In this document: positions 41,870 through 50,373 of the stretch, piece after piece | How positions within the stretch are numbered: position 1 is the first letter of the stretch | Layout of the letters: the number at the start of each line of letters is the position of its first letter | Assembly (NCBI RefSeq): GCF_015482765.1 | Contig: NZ_JADMLB010000043.1 | Coordinates: forward strand, 1 to 64,000 | Length of the DNA stretch: 64,000 nt | Source: Halodesulfovibrio sp. | Lineage (GTDB): Bacteria; Desulfobacterota; Desulfovibrionia; Desulfovibrionales; Desulfovibrionaceae | Direction: 5' to 3' | Translations under genes and position numbers: made by a program | The notes under the pieces: generated by a model | What the model saw: only the letters and a program-made list of their open reading frames with translations | Told to the model about the DNA's origin: nothing | The model's database searches: none

Positions 41870-41943
41870 ATTCGCAAAATGCTGTATATATCAGCCTAGG
41901 ATGTATGTAAGACACAGCATTTACTTACAAAGAACTTGCGAAT
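41870..41943. repeat. Nested inverted repeats upstream of the sensor operon
   Basis: ATTCGCAA (41870-41877) and AATGCTG (41878-41884) are mirrored by CAGCATT (41915-41921) and TTGCGAAT (41936-41943). The outer and inner arms are perfect inverted pairs but the right half has 14 extra bases between them. It is 71 bases before the start of the lipoprotein gene and could be an operator. Confidence 0.45.
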
Positions 41944-42013
41944 AACTACCTGAGAGTATACATCTTTTAAGAAGAGTACCCACTGTTTTTTTCTGCTTTT
42001 TCAGGGAGAGTGT

Positions 42014-43264
42014 ATGCGTGAAGCATTCAAGTTTGTGGCTTGGGCAGTGCTTTGTTTTGTACTGTTAGGATGTGAACCGGAAGAGAGAAGTGCGGCACAG
42101 CAGGAGGTGGTGCCCGGTGTTTCTTCCACAGAGATCACTCTTGGCTCCTCGCTCGCTTTGGAGGGGCATGCAAGCTACCTTGGAGTTCAAACCTTGCGTG
42201 GTGCGTTAAGTTATTTACGAAATGTAAACGCGCTTGGTGGCGTACATGGACGACTGATAGCACTGGAAGCTATTGACGACGGGTACGATCCTACCAGATG
42301 TCTTGCGAACACCCACCAGCTGGTCAGCAGTGGTAATATTTTCGCATTGTTCGGATTTGTGGGAACTCCTACTACAGTCCGTGTCTTACCTCTCATCGAG
42401 GATGCCCAAATTCCATTAGTCGGAGCTTTTACCGGAGCAAATGCTCTGCGTGAGCCTTTCAATCGGTATGTGTTTAATATTCGGGCATCCTACTATCAGG
42501 AAACCAAAGCAGCGGTAAATTTACTGGTTTCCAATCTGAAATATAAAAGAATTGCAGTTTTTTACCAATACGATGCGTATGGATTTGACGGACTTATGGG
42601 AACAGAGCTTGCTTTGCGTGAAGTAGGACTTGCGCCCGTTGCGCGAGGCTCATATGTTCGGGGCGGAGTCGATATCGATGAAGCGTTGCAGCGAGTTGTC
42701 GGTGCACAGCCGGATGCCGTTGTCCTTGTCGGTACGTACGAGCCATGTGCTGAGTTTATTAAACAAGCTGACGCCCTCGGGCTTGATGCAGCTTTTTTTA
42801 ATTTATCTTTTGTTGGTGCGGAAGAGCTTGCCAGACGTTTGCCGGACAACATAAAGGGAGATGTCTTTGTATCACAGGTAGTACCCCCTCCAGCTGCTCC
42901 CAGAGTGCACGAGCTGATGGGGATTGCCGAAGATTATGTGCGTCACCTTCGTGAGTATTATCCGGAAGATGTTCCCAATGCGGTTGGGCTTGAAGGGTAT
43001 TTAAATGCCCGCATTCTAGTTGAAGGTCTGCGCAGAGCCGGCCGTAATTTAACTAGAGAGAGTTTTATGGATGCACTTGAGTCTATGGATGTGTTCCCGC
43101 TTGGAGGAGATGCTTCGATTGCGTTTACTTCCAAGGATCATCAAGGGCTGGATATGGTGTATTATACCGTGTTGGACGATGGCGAATTTAAATTGATTGA
43201 CGATACTGACCTACAGTTAAAGCGTAGTGCTTTGGTCAAAATTGAGGAGCCTGTTAAGCAATGA
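42014..43264 (+). CDS. Periplasmic-binding-protein lipoprotein (LivJ-like sensor component)
   Basis: A 416-residue lipoprotein with lipobox VLLGC at Cys20 and a type I periplasmic ligand-binding fold of the leucine/amide-binding class (ITLGSSLALEGHASYLGVQT, VLVGTYEPCAEFIKQADALG). Transport permease and ATPase genes are absent. Its stop codon overlaps the ATG of a histidine kinase (ATGA), so it is more likely the ligand-sensing part of a two-component system than a transporter subunit. GGGAGAG precedes the ATG. The ligand is unknown; amino acids, urea or aromatic acids are possible for this fold. Confidence 0.88.
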   Translation: MREAFKFVAWAVLCFVLLGCEPEERSAAQQEVVPGVSSTEITLGSSLALEGHASYLGVQTLRGALSYLRNVNALGGVHGRLIALEAIDDGYDPTRCLANTHQLVSSGNIFALFGFVGTPTTVRVLPLIEDAQIPLVGAFTGANALREPFNRYVFNIRASYYQETKAAVNLLVSNLKYKRIAVFYQYDAYGFDGLMGTELALREVGLAPVARGSYVRGGVDIDEALQRVVGAQPDAVVLVGTYEPCAEFIKQADALGLDAAFFNLSFVGAEELARRLPDNIKGDVFVSQVVPPPAAPRVHELMGIAEDYVRHLREYYPEDVPNAVGLEGYLNARILVEGLRRAGRNLTRESFMDALESMDVFPLGGDASIAFTSKDHQGLDMVYYTVLDDGEFKLIDDTDLQLKRSALVKIEEPVKQ

Positions 43265-45252
43265 TTCGCTCTAAATTTGCGCAGCTCAGTCTGAAGAATA
43301 AATTTTTCTTTTCTATCCTGATAGTTATTCTGCTCATCAGCGGGACAATTGCGTTACTTGCCCGTTGGATTCTTATTTCCGGTTTGACTCAGGAACTTGA
43401 AATGCGGGGCACTGCCATTGCGCACAGTGTTGCAACGCGCGGGACAGAATATATTTTAGAGAATGATACAGATCATTTGTTGAATGTGCTCTTCGACGAA
43501 AAACAGTTGAACGAGCGTCGTAATCTTGTGGCGTATATATACGTTACAGGAAAAGATGGAAAAATACTCAGCCACACGTTTACTACCCCTTTTCCTGAAA
43601 GGTTAAAGGGAGTTAACTCCGTTACCGAAAAGGTAGAGAAGAGTGTGGAAGTGGTGCCACTTGGAGAGCATGAAGCGTATGATATTGCAGTACCCATCAA
43701 AGAGGGTATTTACCAGATAGGTACGGTTCATGTGGGGTTATCGAAAGCGCACATTGATAACCTCGTCGGAAAATTGCGCGCCATGTTCTTGGGCTTTATC
43801 TCCGCAGTTATCATTATCACGTTCTGGGTCAGCCATAGGCTTGCAAAGTATATTGCAGATCCGGTTATGACGCTGACAAAGATATCTGATGATTTGTCAC
43901 GGGGTAATTTCAGTTCCTCTGATCTTGTAGATACAGAGGAACATATAGAGTGTCCTGCCTTCCACGATACGGATTTGCCTTGCTGGCATTTTGATGAACA
44001 GCGGGGAACCAATAAGGGAGCAAGACCTCATCGGTGTAAGAAATGTGCGTTCTATCATGAACCGAGTGACGGTGATGAAGTACAGCAGCTGACCACTTCC
44101 TTCCGCAATATGGTGTGGTCTATCCGCTTGTATCGTCGTAGATTGCAGGAATCTGAAAGTACATATCGTTCTTTGTTCCGCAGCGGGCCTGACCCTATTT
44201 TTGTTGTGGATGTGCATACACAAAAGCTTGTGGATGCCAACCCGCGAACAGAAGAGGTTTACGGGTACACGCGTGATGAACTTGTAGGCATGCGCTATTC
44301 CGTACTTGGCGAAGAACATGCCAAGGAATGTTTTGAGTACTTTAATAACGACGTGCTGTGTGCAGAGGCTATGAAATCTGCGCGTATTGTCCATTTACGC
44401 AAAGGAAATATTCCTATGTATGTGAACGTGACAGCGTGCCTCATTAGCTATCGCACCCGTCCGGCAATCATTGTTGCTACAACTGATGTTACCGATCTTG
44501 TAGAAAAAGATGCCCAGCTTATTCAGGCATCAAAAATGAAGTCTCTTGGTGAGATGTCCACCGGTGTTGCACACGAGCTGAATCAGCCGTTAAATGCTAT
44601 CCGGATGGGCAGTGATTTTCTGACCATGGTGCATGAACAGGGAATTGAAATTCCTCAGGAACAGTATGCTCAGGTGGTTACAGAAATCAGCACCCAAGTG
44701 GACAGGGCTTCGGATATTATCAATACACTCAGGTCGTTCGGACGTAAGGCAGATTTGTTGCTTGAAGACGTTAATCTGAATGAACCGGTAGGGTCTGTTG
44801 TGTCGTTACTCAGCAGGCAATTCCTTATTGAAGATGTCCACATCGTTACGGAGCTTGATCCGGCATTGCCGTATATCACTGCACAGCACAACAAGTTGCA
44901 GCAGGTACTGCTTAATCTGGTGATTAATGCACGTGACGCTATTGTAGAGAGAAATGAAAAGGGATCGGAGGTGAGAGGCCGCATCCTGATTCGCACAGAA
45001 TATGACGACGAAGGAGTATCTGTTTCGGTAGAAGATAATGGAACAGGTATTCCAGACCATGTGGCAGAGAAGGTATTTGAACCGTTCTTTACAACAAAAG
45101 CCACAGGGCAAGGAATGGGACTAGGCCTTGCAATATCCTACGGCATTGTGCGTGAGTATGGAGGAGAACTCAGTATTCAAAGCGCAGTAGGAGACGGTAC
45201 ATGCTTTACCGTTCGTTTCCCGCGTCAAGAGGTGGCTCTAGCAGCCAATTAG
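43261..45252 (+). CDS. Membrane sensor histidine kinase with Cys4 linker and PAS domain
   Basis: A 663-residue kinase. Membrane spans at about 16-38 and 173-192 flank a periplasmic single-Cache-like sensor. A HAMP domain follows (about 193-225), then an unusual linker with Cys231, Cys241, Cys259 and Cys262 ([20 protein letters not shown]), able to bind a metal or Fe-S cluster or sense redox. A PAS domain spans about 300-415. The kinase core has His438 in [31 protein letters not shown] and GMGLGLAIS. It is encoded between the lipoprotein sensor and a response regulator, all in one operon. Confidence 0.92.
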   Translation: MIRSKFAQLSLKNKFFFSILIVILLISGTIALLARWILISGLTQELEMRGTAIAHSVATRGTEYILENDTDHLLNVLFDEKQLNERRNLVAYIYVTGKDGKILSHTFTTPFPERLKGVNSVTEKVEKSVEVVPLGEHEAYDIAVPIKEGIYQIGTVHVGLSKAHIDNLVGKLRAMFLGFISAVIIITFWVSHRLAKYIADPVMTLTKISDDLSRGNFSSSDLVDTEEHIECPAFHDTDLPCWHFDEQRGTNKGARPHRCKKCAFYHEPSDGDEVQQLTTSFRNMVWSIRLYRRRLQESESTYRSLFRSGPDPIFVVDVHTQKLVDANPRTEEVYGYTRDELVGMRYSVLGEEHAKECFEYFNNDVLCAEAMKSARIVHLRKGNIPMYVNVTACLISYRTRPAIIVATTDVTDLVEKDAQLIQASKMKSLGEMSTGVAHELNQPLNAIRMGSDFLTMVHEQGIEIPQEQYAQVVTEISTQVDRASDIINTLRSFGRKADLLLEDVNLNEPVGSVVSLLSRQFLIEDVHIVTELDPALPYITAQHNKLQQVLLNLVINARDAIVERNEKGSEVRGRILIRTEYDDEGVSVSVEDNGTGIPDHVAEKVFEPFFTTKATGQGMGLGLAISYGIVREYGGELSIQSAVGDGTCFTVRFPRQEVALAAN

Positions 45253-45267
45253 GGAAAGGTAATTTGT

Positions 45268-45966
45268 ATGAAGATTTTAGTTATTGATGACGAGCAGCCT
45301 ACACTAACAATGTTTGAATTGTTATTAAGTACGCTGGGACATGAAGTCCTTTTGGCTGACTCCGGTGAACGCGGGCTTGAAGTTTTTGCAGAGCATCGTC
45401 CGCCACTGGTGTTAACCGATATTAAAATGCCGGGCATGGATGGCATTGAAGTACTCGGTCGTCTTAAAGAAGAAGAACCTAATGTTGAAGTGGTAGTTAT
45501 TACAGGACATGGCGATATGGATGTTGCTATCCAAGCGCTTAACCTTGATGCTACTGACTTTATCAATAAACCGCTTCGTCTTGAAATTTTAGAAAAAGCG
45601 CTTGAACGTGTGGAAGAGCGTATTAAACTTAACACAGAAAAATTTGTAACTCTGTCCACACGGTTTACAAGTGACACAATGGTCATCACAGTGCGGGGTA
45701 CATTAGGCACTGCGGATGAGGCTGAAATAAAGCATGCCTTCAAAGGGGCAGGGAAAGCACAGCGTATTGTTTTGGATTTTGCTGAAAATACATCCATTAA
45801 CGGTGCCGCTATTGCCTTGCTTACAGATTCTATCCGAACCTTCTATAACGATGGCGGCAAAGTAGTTATTTCCGGACTGTCTGAAAACTTCCGGAATGTT
45901 TTTGAAATTATGGGTGTAACCAGATTTGCTGCATTTGTAGATAAAATACAGGATATAGATCTGTAA
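45268..45966 (+). CDS. Response regulator with C-terminal STAS domain
   Basis: A 232-residue protein with an N-terminal receiver (residues 1-120: IDDEQPT, Asp51 in LVLTDIKMPGMDG, lysine in FINKPLR). About residues 137-232 form a STAS domain (RIVLDFAENTSINGAAIALL, with serine at the usual phosphorylation position). Receiver-STAS fusions link two-component phosphorelay to partner-switching control; no DNA-binding domain is present. GGGAAAGG precedes the ATG, 15 bases after the kinase stop. It is probably the output of the lipoprotein/kinase pair. Confidence 0.9.
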   Translation: MKILVIDDEQPTLTMFELLLSTLGHEVLLADSGERGLEVFAEHRPPLVLTDIKMPGMDGIEVLGRLKEEEPNVEVVVITGHGDMDVAIQALNLDATDFINKPLRLEILEKALERVEERIKLNTEKFVTLSTRFTSDTMVITVRGTLGTADEAEIKHAFKGAGKAQRIVLDFAENTSINGAAIALLTDSIRTFYNDGGKVVISGLSENFRNVFEIMGVTRFAAFVDKIQDIDL

Positions 45967-46110
45967 GAGATGTTTCATAATCTTTGATAGTTAGAACACG
46001 AGATTGGCTGTAACTCCGCATGAAACGGGGCTGCGGGCAAAAAAATCGTGTCCGGACAGGTGACTTTTTTGTATTTTTTTACAAGGTACCTAACTATCAG
46101 GAGGTGAGAC

Positions 46111-46587
46111 ATGACCCGGTCAACAATAAAACGGTATCAGCTTGTTCTGCTGTTGCTTGCGTTAGTAGCGCTTGTCGGTTGTACAAATAGATATAATCCT
46201 AATGTGTACTCCGGCGATCAAGCAATGCAGGCTGATAGCATCAGCTACGGAACAATCACCCGCATGAATGCGGTGACTATTAAAGATGACAATACAGGCG
46301 TTGGTCTGGTCGGCGGCGGTGTCGCCGGTGGTGTACTCGGTAGTCAAATTGGCGGTGGTTCCGGAGCAGTTGTTGGTGCAGTCGGCGGTGCAATTCTTGG
46401 TGCTGCTGCCGGTGCATATGCAGAAGATGAATTCCAGAAAACAAACGGAGTACAGATTACTGTAAGATTGGATTCCGGACGCTCTGTATCTATCGTACAG
46501 GCCGCTGAAGGTTCGAACTACAGTGTCGGTCAGCGAGTCCGAGTGGTGACTTCACCTAACGGACGAGCCAGAGTACTTCCGTACTAG
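46111..46587 (+). CDS. SlyB/PcpT-like glycine-zipper outer-membrane lipoprotein
   Basis: A 158-residue lipoprotein with lipobox ALVGC at Cys24. The central glycine-zipper segment (GVGLVGGGVAGGVLGSQIGG and GAVGGAILGAAAGAYAEDEF) and a small beta-rich C-terminal domain match the SlyB/PcpT/OmpA-associated family of stress lipoproteins. AGGAGGTGA gives a strong ribosome binding site. It stands alone and ends at a terminator shared with moaA. Confidence 0.9.
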   Translation: MTRSTIKRYQLVLLLLALVALVGCTNRYNPNVYSGDQAMQADSISYGTITRMNAVTIKDDNTGVGLVGGGVAGGVLGSQIGGGSGAVVGAVGGAILGAAAGAYAEDEFQKTNGVQITVRLDSGRSVSIVQAAEGSNYSVGQRVRVVTSPNGRARVLPY

Positions 46588-46604
46588 CTGAGAATGACGT
46601 CATT

Positions 46605-46636
46605 AAAAAAAGCGACCCTTTTGGGGGTCGCTTTTT
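46605..46636. terminator. Bidirectional terminator between the slyB-like gene and moaA
   Basis: AAAAGCGACCC and GGGTCGCTTTT form a stem over a short loop, with T-runs of five or more on both strands between converging genes. Confidence 0.93.
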
Positions 46637-46660
46637 CTGTTTGTTTGATGCAGTCATCAC

Positions 46661-47695
46661 CTAACCGCCGATGGCATTCATGCGCTTGAGGGCTACCTCA
46701 TTTTGTTTTTTAGCCTGCAACAGTTCAACGCCAAGAGGTTTGTTTACGTTTGCTTCACGCATAACATTTGCAATATCTGCATCGGTTATAGACGGGTTAC
46801 GAAGCATTGTGCGTAAATCTATTTCACTGTCGGAGAACAGGCACGTACGAAGCATACCGTTCGCTGTAATGCGAAGCCGGTTGCAGGTGGAACAGAAGTG
46901 GTTGGACATTGGAGTGATAAATCCGAGTCTACCTTTTCCACCTTTAATGCCAAAGAGCTTTGCAGGGCCGGAGCGGCGTTCTCCTTTTTCAAGTTTTGTG
47001 AGAACAGCATATTTTTCAGCCTGACGTAAAATGTCGGCAGCAGCCCAGAAATTGCTTTCATTCCATGCACTGCAACTTCCCATAGGCATAAATTCGATAA
47101 ATCGCACATCTACCGGATTATGTTTGGCAAAGTTTACGAAGACGGGAAGTTCGTCATCGTTCACTCCTTTCAGAGCGACAGTGTTAATTTTAACTTTTAA
47201 TCCATGAGCAAGGCATTCATCAATAGAACGGGTCACGTTGCGGAGCATGTCGCGACCTGTAATGCTTTGGAATTTTTTGCGGTCAAAGGTGTCCAGAGAT
47301 ATGTTGATGTGGCGGACGCCGAGATCTGCAAGTGCCTGTGCTTTGCCATTCATGAGAGTAGCATTTGTTGTGAGGCGTAAATCAAGATCCGGATGCCTTT
47401 TGAGCAGCATATCTACTAAATCGAGGAAATTACGTCGGGCAAAGGGCTCCCCTCCTGTGAGGCGGACTTTACTTACACCCATGTCAACGGAGAGATCGAC
47501 AAGTCTTGCAATCTCTTCATATGTAATAATGTTGTCGTGAGGGATAAATTTCATCCCGTCAGCAGACCAGCAATACATGCAGCGTAAGTTGCAACGGTCT
47601 GTAATGGAAACTCGCAGATAATTGACTGTCCGTCCGTGGTTGTCTGTAAGAGCCACGGAAGGATTTGTGTGAGCACTTATTGTTGTATGTGTCAT
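46661..47695 (-). CDS. moaA: GTP 3',8-cyclase MoaA (radical SAM)
   Basis: A 344-residue enzyme that starts molybdopterin synthesis by cyclising GTP. The N-terminal radical SAM cysteines are Cys35, Cys39 and Cys42 (DRCNLRCMYCW). The second cluster lies in FCSTCNRLRITANGMLRTC. The C-terminus ends in the conserved Gly-Gly needed for activity. It is the last gene of fdhE-fdhD-mobA-moaA; its ATG overlaps the mobA stop (ATGA). Confidence 0.96.
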   Translation of the reverse strand: MTHTTISAHTNPSVALTDNHGRTVNYLRVSITDRCNLRCMYCWSADGMKFIPHDNIITYEEIARLVDLSVDMGVSKVRLTGGEPFARRNFLDLVDMLLKRHPDLDLRLTTNATLMNGKAQALADLGVRHINISLDTFDRKKFQSITGRDMLRNVTRSIDECLAHGLKVKINTVALKGVNDDELPVFVNFAKHNPVDVRFIEFMPMGSCSAWNESNFWAAADILRQAEKYAVLTKLEKGERRSGPAKLFGIKGGKGRLGFITPMSNHFCSTCNRLRITANGMLRTCLFSDSEIDLRTMLRNPSITDADIANVMREANVNKPLGVELLQAKKQNEVALKRMNAIGG

Positions 47696-48306
47696 ATCGC
47701 AGCTATGATCCGGCGGGCCATTTCGAGGTCTGCGGGATAGTTGACGTTAAAGAACGGCAGTGAATCTTGCTGGACATACGGCAGACAGTGTTGTTGCTCT
47801 TTAGGAACAACGCGGCTCAGCTTGTACATCCCGTCATCAACAGCCTGTTCAAAAAGGGGCAGCGCTTTGAATTCATAAATAGAAACAAGAGCTTCAATAA
47901 AACCGGTCTCTTCCTGTATATACGTTGTATGCAACGTACCTTCGGGCTTCTGCTTCCAGAATGCAATGAGCTTTTCTAACATGCTTGCATTCATAAAGGG
48001 CAGGTCACAGGAAAGGACAAGCACAGGGCCCTGCGCTGCGCGCAAGGAGGTCATTACACCTCCTATAGGCCCTTTGCCTTCAATTTCATCTTTTACCCAC
48101 AAGTACCCGTCTGCATGCGGCTTCACATCCCTGCTGGAAATCCAGACTTCAGGGCAGACAGTTTCAAGCAGTTTGCATGTGTAAACAAGCAGATCTGGCT
48201 CGGAATCGCCGTGCACATGGATTCGGGTCTTATCATGTCCCATGCGGGAACTTAAACCGCCAGCAAGAACGATTCCGGTGAGAATATCAGAACCGTTGTT
48301 ATGCAT
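47692..48306 (-). CDS. mobA: Molybdenum cofactor guanylyltransferase
   Basis: A 204-residue nucleotidyltransferase that adds GMP to molybdopterin, giving the MGD form used by formate dehydrogenase. LAGGLSSRMGHDKTRI is the NTP-binding signature and VLSCDLPFMNASML holds the metal-binding aspartate. The frame runs further upstream, but ATG at 48306 overlaps the fdhD stop (TAATG) and gives the family N-terminus. Translational coupling to fdhD and moaA ties cofactor supply to enzyme maturation. Confidence 0.94.
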   Translation of the reverse strand: MHNNGSDILTGIVLAGGLSSRMGHDKTRIHVHGDSEPDLLVYTCKLLETVCPEVWISSRDVKPHADGYLWVKDEIEGKGPIGGVMTSLRAAQGPVLVLSCDLPFMNASMLEKLIAFWKQKPEGTLHTTYIQEETGFIEALVSIYEFKALPLFEQAVDDGMYKLSRVVPKEQQHCLPYVQQDSLPFFNVNYPADLEMARRIIAAI

Positions 48307-49025
48307 TAGGTAAGAACCCTCGGTGCCTGTAAGTCGTGGAAAACGGTAAAGCGTTTTTCCTGATCTCGAGCAAAGCCGACAAGTGTAACGCCGTGTTCTT
48401 CTGCCATTGCAATAGAAGCACTCGTTACAGCTGAACGGCTGATAATAAACTTGTATCCGGCACGAATGGCTTTTGCACAAAGACTGGCTGTCACGCGGGC
48501 AGAAACCATAAGCACCAGACCGGAAAGCGGTGTGCCGGTTCGGCTTGCCCAGCCTGCGAGTCTGTCTACACAGTTGTGTCGCCCGATATCTTCAGTACGG
48601 TGAAGCATAGTATGCGTTTGAGCATCGTAAACACCAGCACGATGGAAACATCCTGTTCCATGCCACTGGCCTTCTTCATCGATAAATTTCGCCATTGCGC
48701 TCAGCATTTCAGAACCATGCAGCTTTCCCGGTTCAAGATCGTTTTCGATCTCGTCACCAGTAGTCACTGTAAATTCATCATCGCTGATTTTTTCTACCGT
48801 TGTTTTTACGCTGCCACCGCCAAGGTCGAGCAAAGCATGTCCAGCAACCAGATCTTCAAGGTGTTCCGGCCATGCCCAAAGCATATGCGATTCACCGTTA
48901 AAGTTCAGTTTAATAGGCACTTCAATGCTTACAACATCTGGATGAACAGCCCATTGGCCGTCTTTATACTGTGTTACCGTAATAGGTCTTGGCTCACAGT
49001 TACAACGAGTTTCATTTTTTGGCAT
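48306..49025 (-). CDS. fdhD: Formate dehydrogenase accessory sulfurtransferase FdhD
   Basis: A 239-residue FdhD, which in E. coli passes sulfur from IscS to the bis-MGD cofactor. GQWHGTGCFHRAGVYD, HRTEDIGRHNCVDRLAG and LVLMVSARVTASL are family motifs. The well-known CGxCG loop that normally precedes the GTGG-type helix is not present; the only nearby cysteine is in TGCFHRAG, and CNC lies at the extreme N-terminus. Sulfur transfer may use a different residue. ATG at 49025 overlaps the fdhE stop (TAATG). Confidence 0.93.
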   Translation of the reverse strand: MPKNETRCNCEPRPITVTQYKDGQWAVHPDVVSIEVPIKLNFNGESHMLWAWPEHLEDLVAGHALLDLGGGSVKTTVEKISDDEFTVTTGDEIENDLEPGKLHGSEMLSAMAKFIDEEGQWHGTGCFHRAGVYDAQTHTMLHRTEDIGRHNCVDRLAGWASRTGTPLSGLVLMVSARVTASLCAKAIRAGYKFIISRSAVTSASIAMAEEHGVTLVGFARDQEKRFTVFHDLQAPRVLT

Positions 49026-49906
49026 TAGAACCCCCATGCTGAGAGTGTAGGGCGAGCGTATCCTTGCTTACGTGCGAGAATGTCGAGAGTAAGAGATTCA
49101 AGATCATCGAGGACAGGTATGCTCACCCGGTCAAATTCGCGGAAATCGCTGACTTTCATGTAGCAAGAGCATGTCTTACAAACATGAACTTCGTACCCCG
49201 GTTCGCCGTCAGCCTTGAAGTACTCCAGTTTTTCATGGTGCTCTTCTCCACAGAAAGCACATTGAAGACGTTTTGCTCGGTACTCGAGACGGCAGAATGA
49301 ACAGGTAAGAAATTTGAGGCCCTCTTTTTCTTTTAAAGTAGCAACAAGCGGCTGAGAACCACAGTGAGGACAGTGTCCGAATGCCCATGGCTCGTCATCG
49401 TTTCTATGCTCTTTTAACTGTTCAGATTGTACCTGAAGTGACGGGGTAAGGCTGCCTTGAGCCAGAAAACGTACAAGGCTCGGTGATTCAGGGATACGGG
49501 CAGCCCAGTCAGCGTAAAACATGTTATCTTCAGCAATGAAGGCTTCACATGCTTCCTGAATGCTTAACTCCTGTTTTTCAATAGCTTCGCGGATTTTTGC
49601 GGCAGAAGATGCCAGCGGTTCTTCTGCTTTATCCAACATAGCAAGCATTTTTCCAAAGAGAATAGCTGTTTCTTTAGGGTCATACGTAAACGCTGCACGG
49701 TTTACAAGTGGCGCGCCTTGAAGATGCATGTCCGGTGTAACCTGAGGGCGTAATGGTTGTACGGAAACATTGGCGCGGCTTGCAAGCTGTAACACTGCAG
49801 TGTTGCTTACGATTTGTAAAAGAGCTTGAGGCAGAAAACCTTTTTCAGCAATTTGTGTCAGTTTACGTTCAAGTCTTTTGGTTTCTAATTCCAGATTGAA
49901 TTCCAT
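49025..49906 (-). CDS. fdhE: Formate dehydrogenase accessory protein FdhE
   Basis: A 293-residue metal-binding chaperone needed for assembly of periplasmic formate dehydrogenases. Four CxxC pairs lie in the C-terminal half (HCPHCGSQP, LTCSFCRLEY, LQCAFCGEE, VHVCKTCSCYM), as in E. coli FdhE. The N-terminal half is helical. GAGGAG precedes the ATG. It opens a four-gene, fully coupled operon for formate dehydrogenase maturation and cofactor synthesis. Confidence 0.94.
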   Translation of the reverse strand: MEFNLELETKRLERKLTQIAEKGFLPQALLQIVSNTAVLQLASRANVSVQPLRPQVTPDMHLQGAPLVNRAAFTYDPKETAILFGKMLAMLDKAEEPLASSAAKIREAIEKQELSIQEACEAFIAEDNMFYADWAARIPESPSLVRFLAQGSLTPSLQVQSEQLKEHRNDDEPWAFGHCPHCGSQPLVATLKEKEGLKFLTCSFCRLEYRAKRLQCAFCGEEHHEKLEYFKADGEPGYEVHVCKTCSCYMKVSDFREFDRVSIPVLDDLESLTLDILARKQGYARPTLSAWGF

Positions 49907-50373
49907 GCTATCTCCTCAGGAGTATTTATATCCGAACATTCAGAAGTCCGTACTGTATCGTGACTACGAGTGAGGACAACGCTTTTATTTCCTGCTCATA
50001 GTGTTACACAAGTGAGATTATGCACAAAGCAAGGCATAACCCGTGGTGACAGAAATGAACTTGAAATAACTAGAATGAACAATGTTTATTGAAAGCAAGT
50101 GCGTTATTAACGTTATGTATTGAAATGATGAAAGAATACGTAACGTTCTTCCGGCATTGTTGCAGCACTTCTATTTACAGGATGAATGCCGTTCTGTGAA
50201 GGAAGCACTATGTGCTGAACGCGGTTTGTGAAGGTGAAGTACAGTACTGCTGATACTACTGTATAGTAAGTTGAGAATGCCTTCTGTCAATGAGGCAGAA
50301 CAATGAAAACCGCTCCGGAAACGGCTGTTTCCAGAGCGGTCATGTTTTTTTTAATAGATGCTGTGTGTAGTCG
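49907..50373. other. Intergenic region, 467 bases, terminator plus unexplained sequence
   Basis: This stretch separates fdhE (which starts at its left edge and is transcribed leftward) from the end of the OPT-like gene. It must hold the fdhE promoter and the hairpin at 50303-50350. Between 49990 and 50290 it is AT-rich with several short direct repeats such as GTTATTAACGTTATG, but I find no ORF with a ribosome binding site and no good promoter pair. Confidence 0.4.
50303..50350. terminator. Hairpin terminator, T-run stronger on the plus strand
   Basis: ACCGCTCCGGAAAC and GTTTCCAGAGCGGT pair over 14 positions with one mismatch and a four-base loop. Eight T follow on the plus strand; only four T follow on the minus strand, where the OPT-like operon ends at 50374. 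It probably terminates that operon; if it also serves a plus-strand RNA, that RNA is unknown. Confidence 0.7.
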
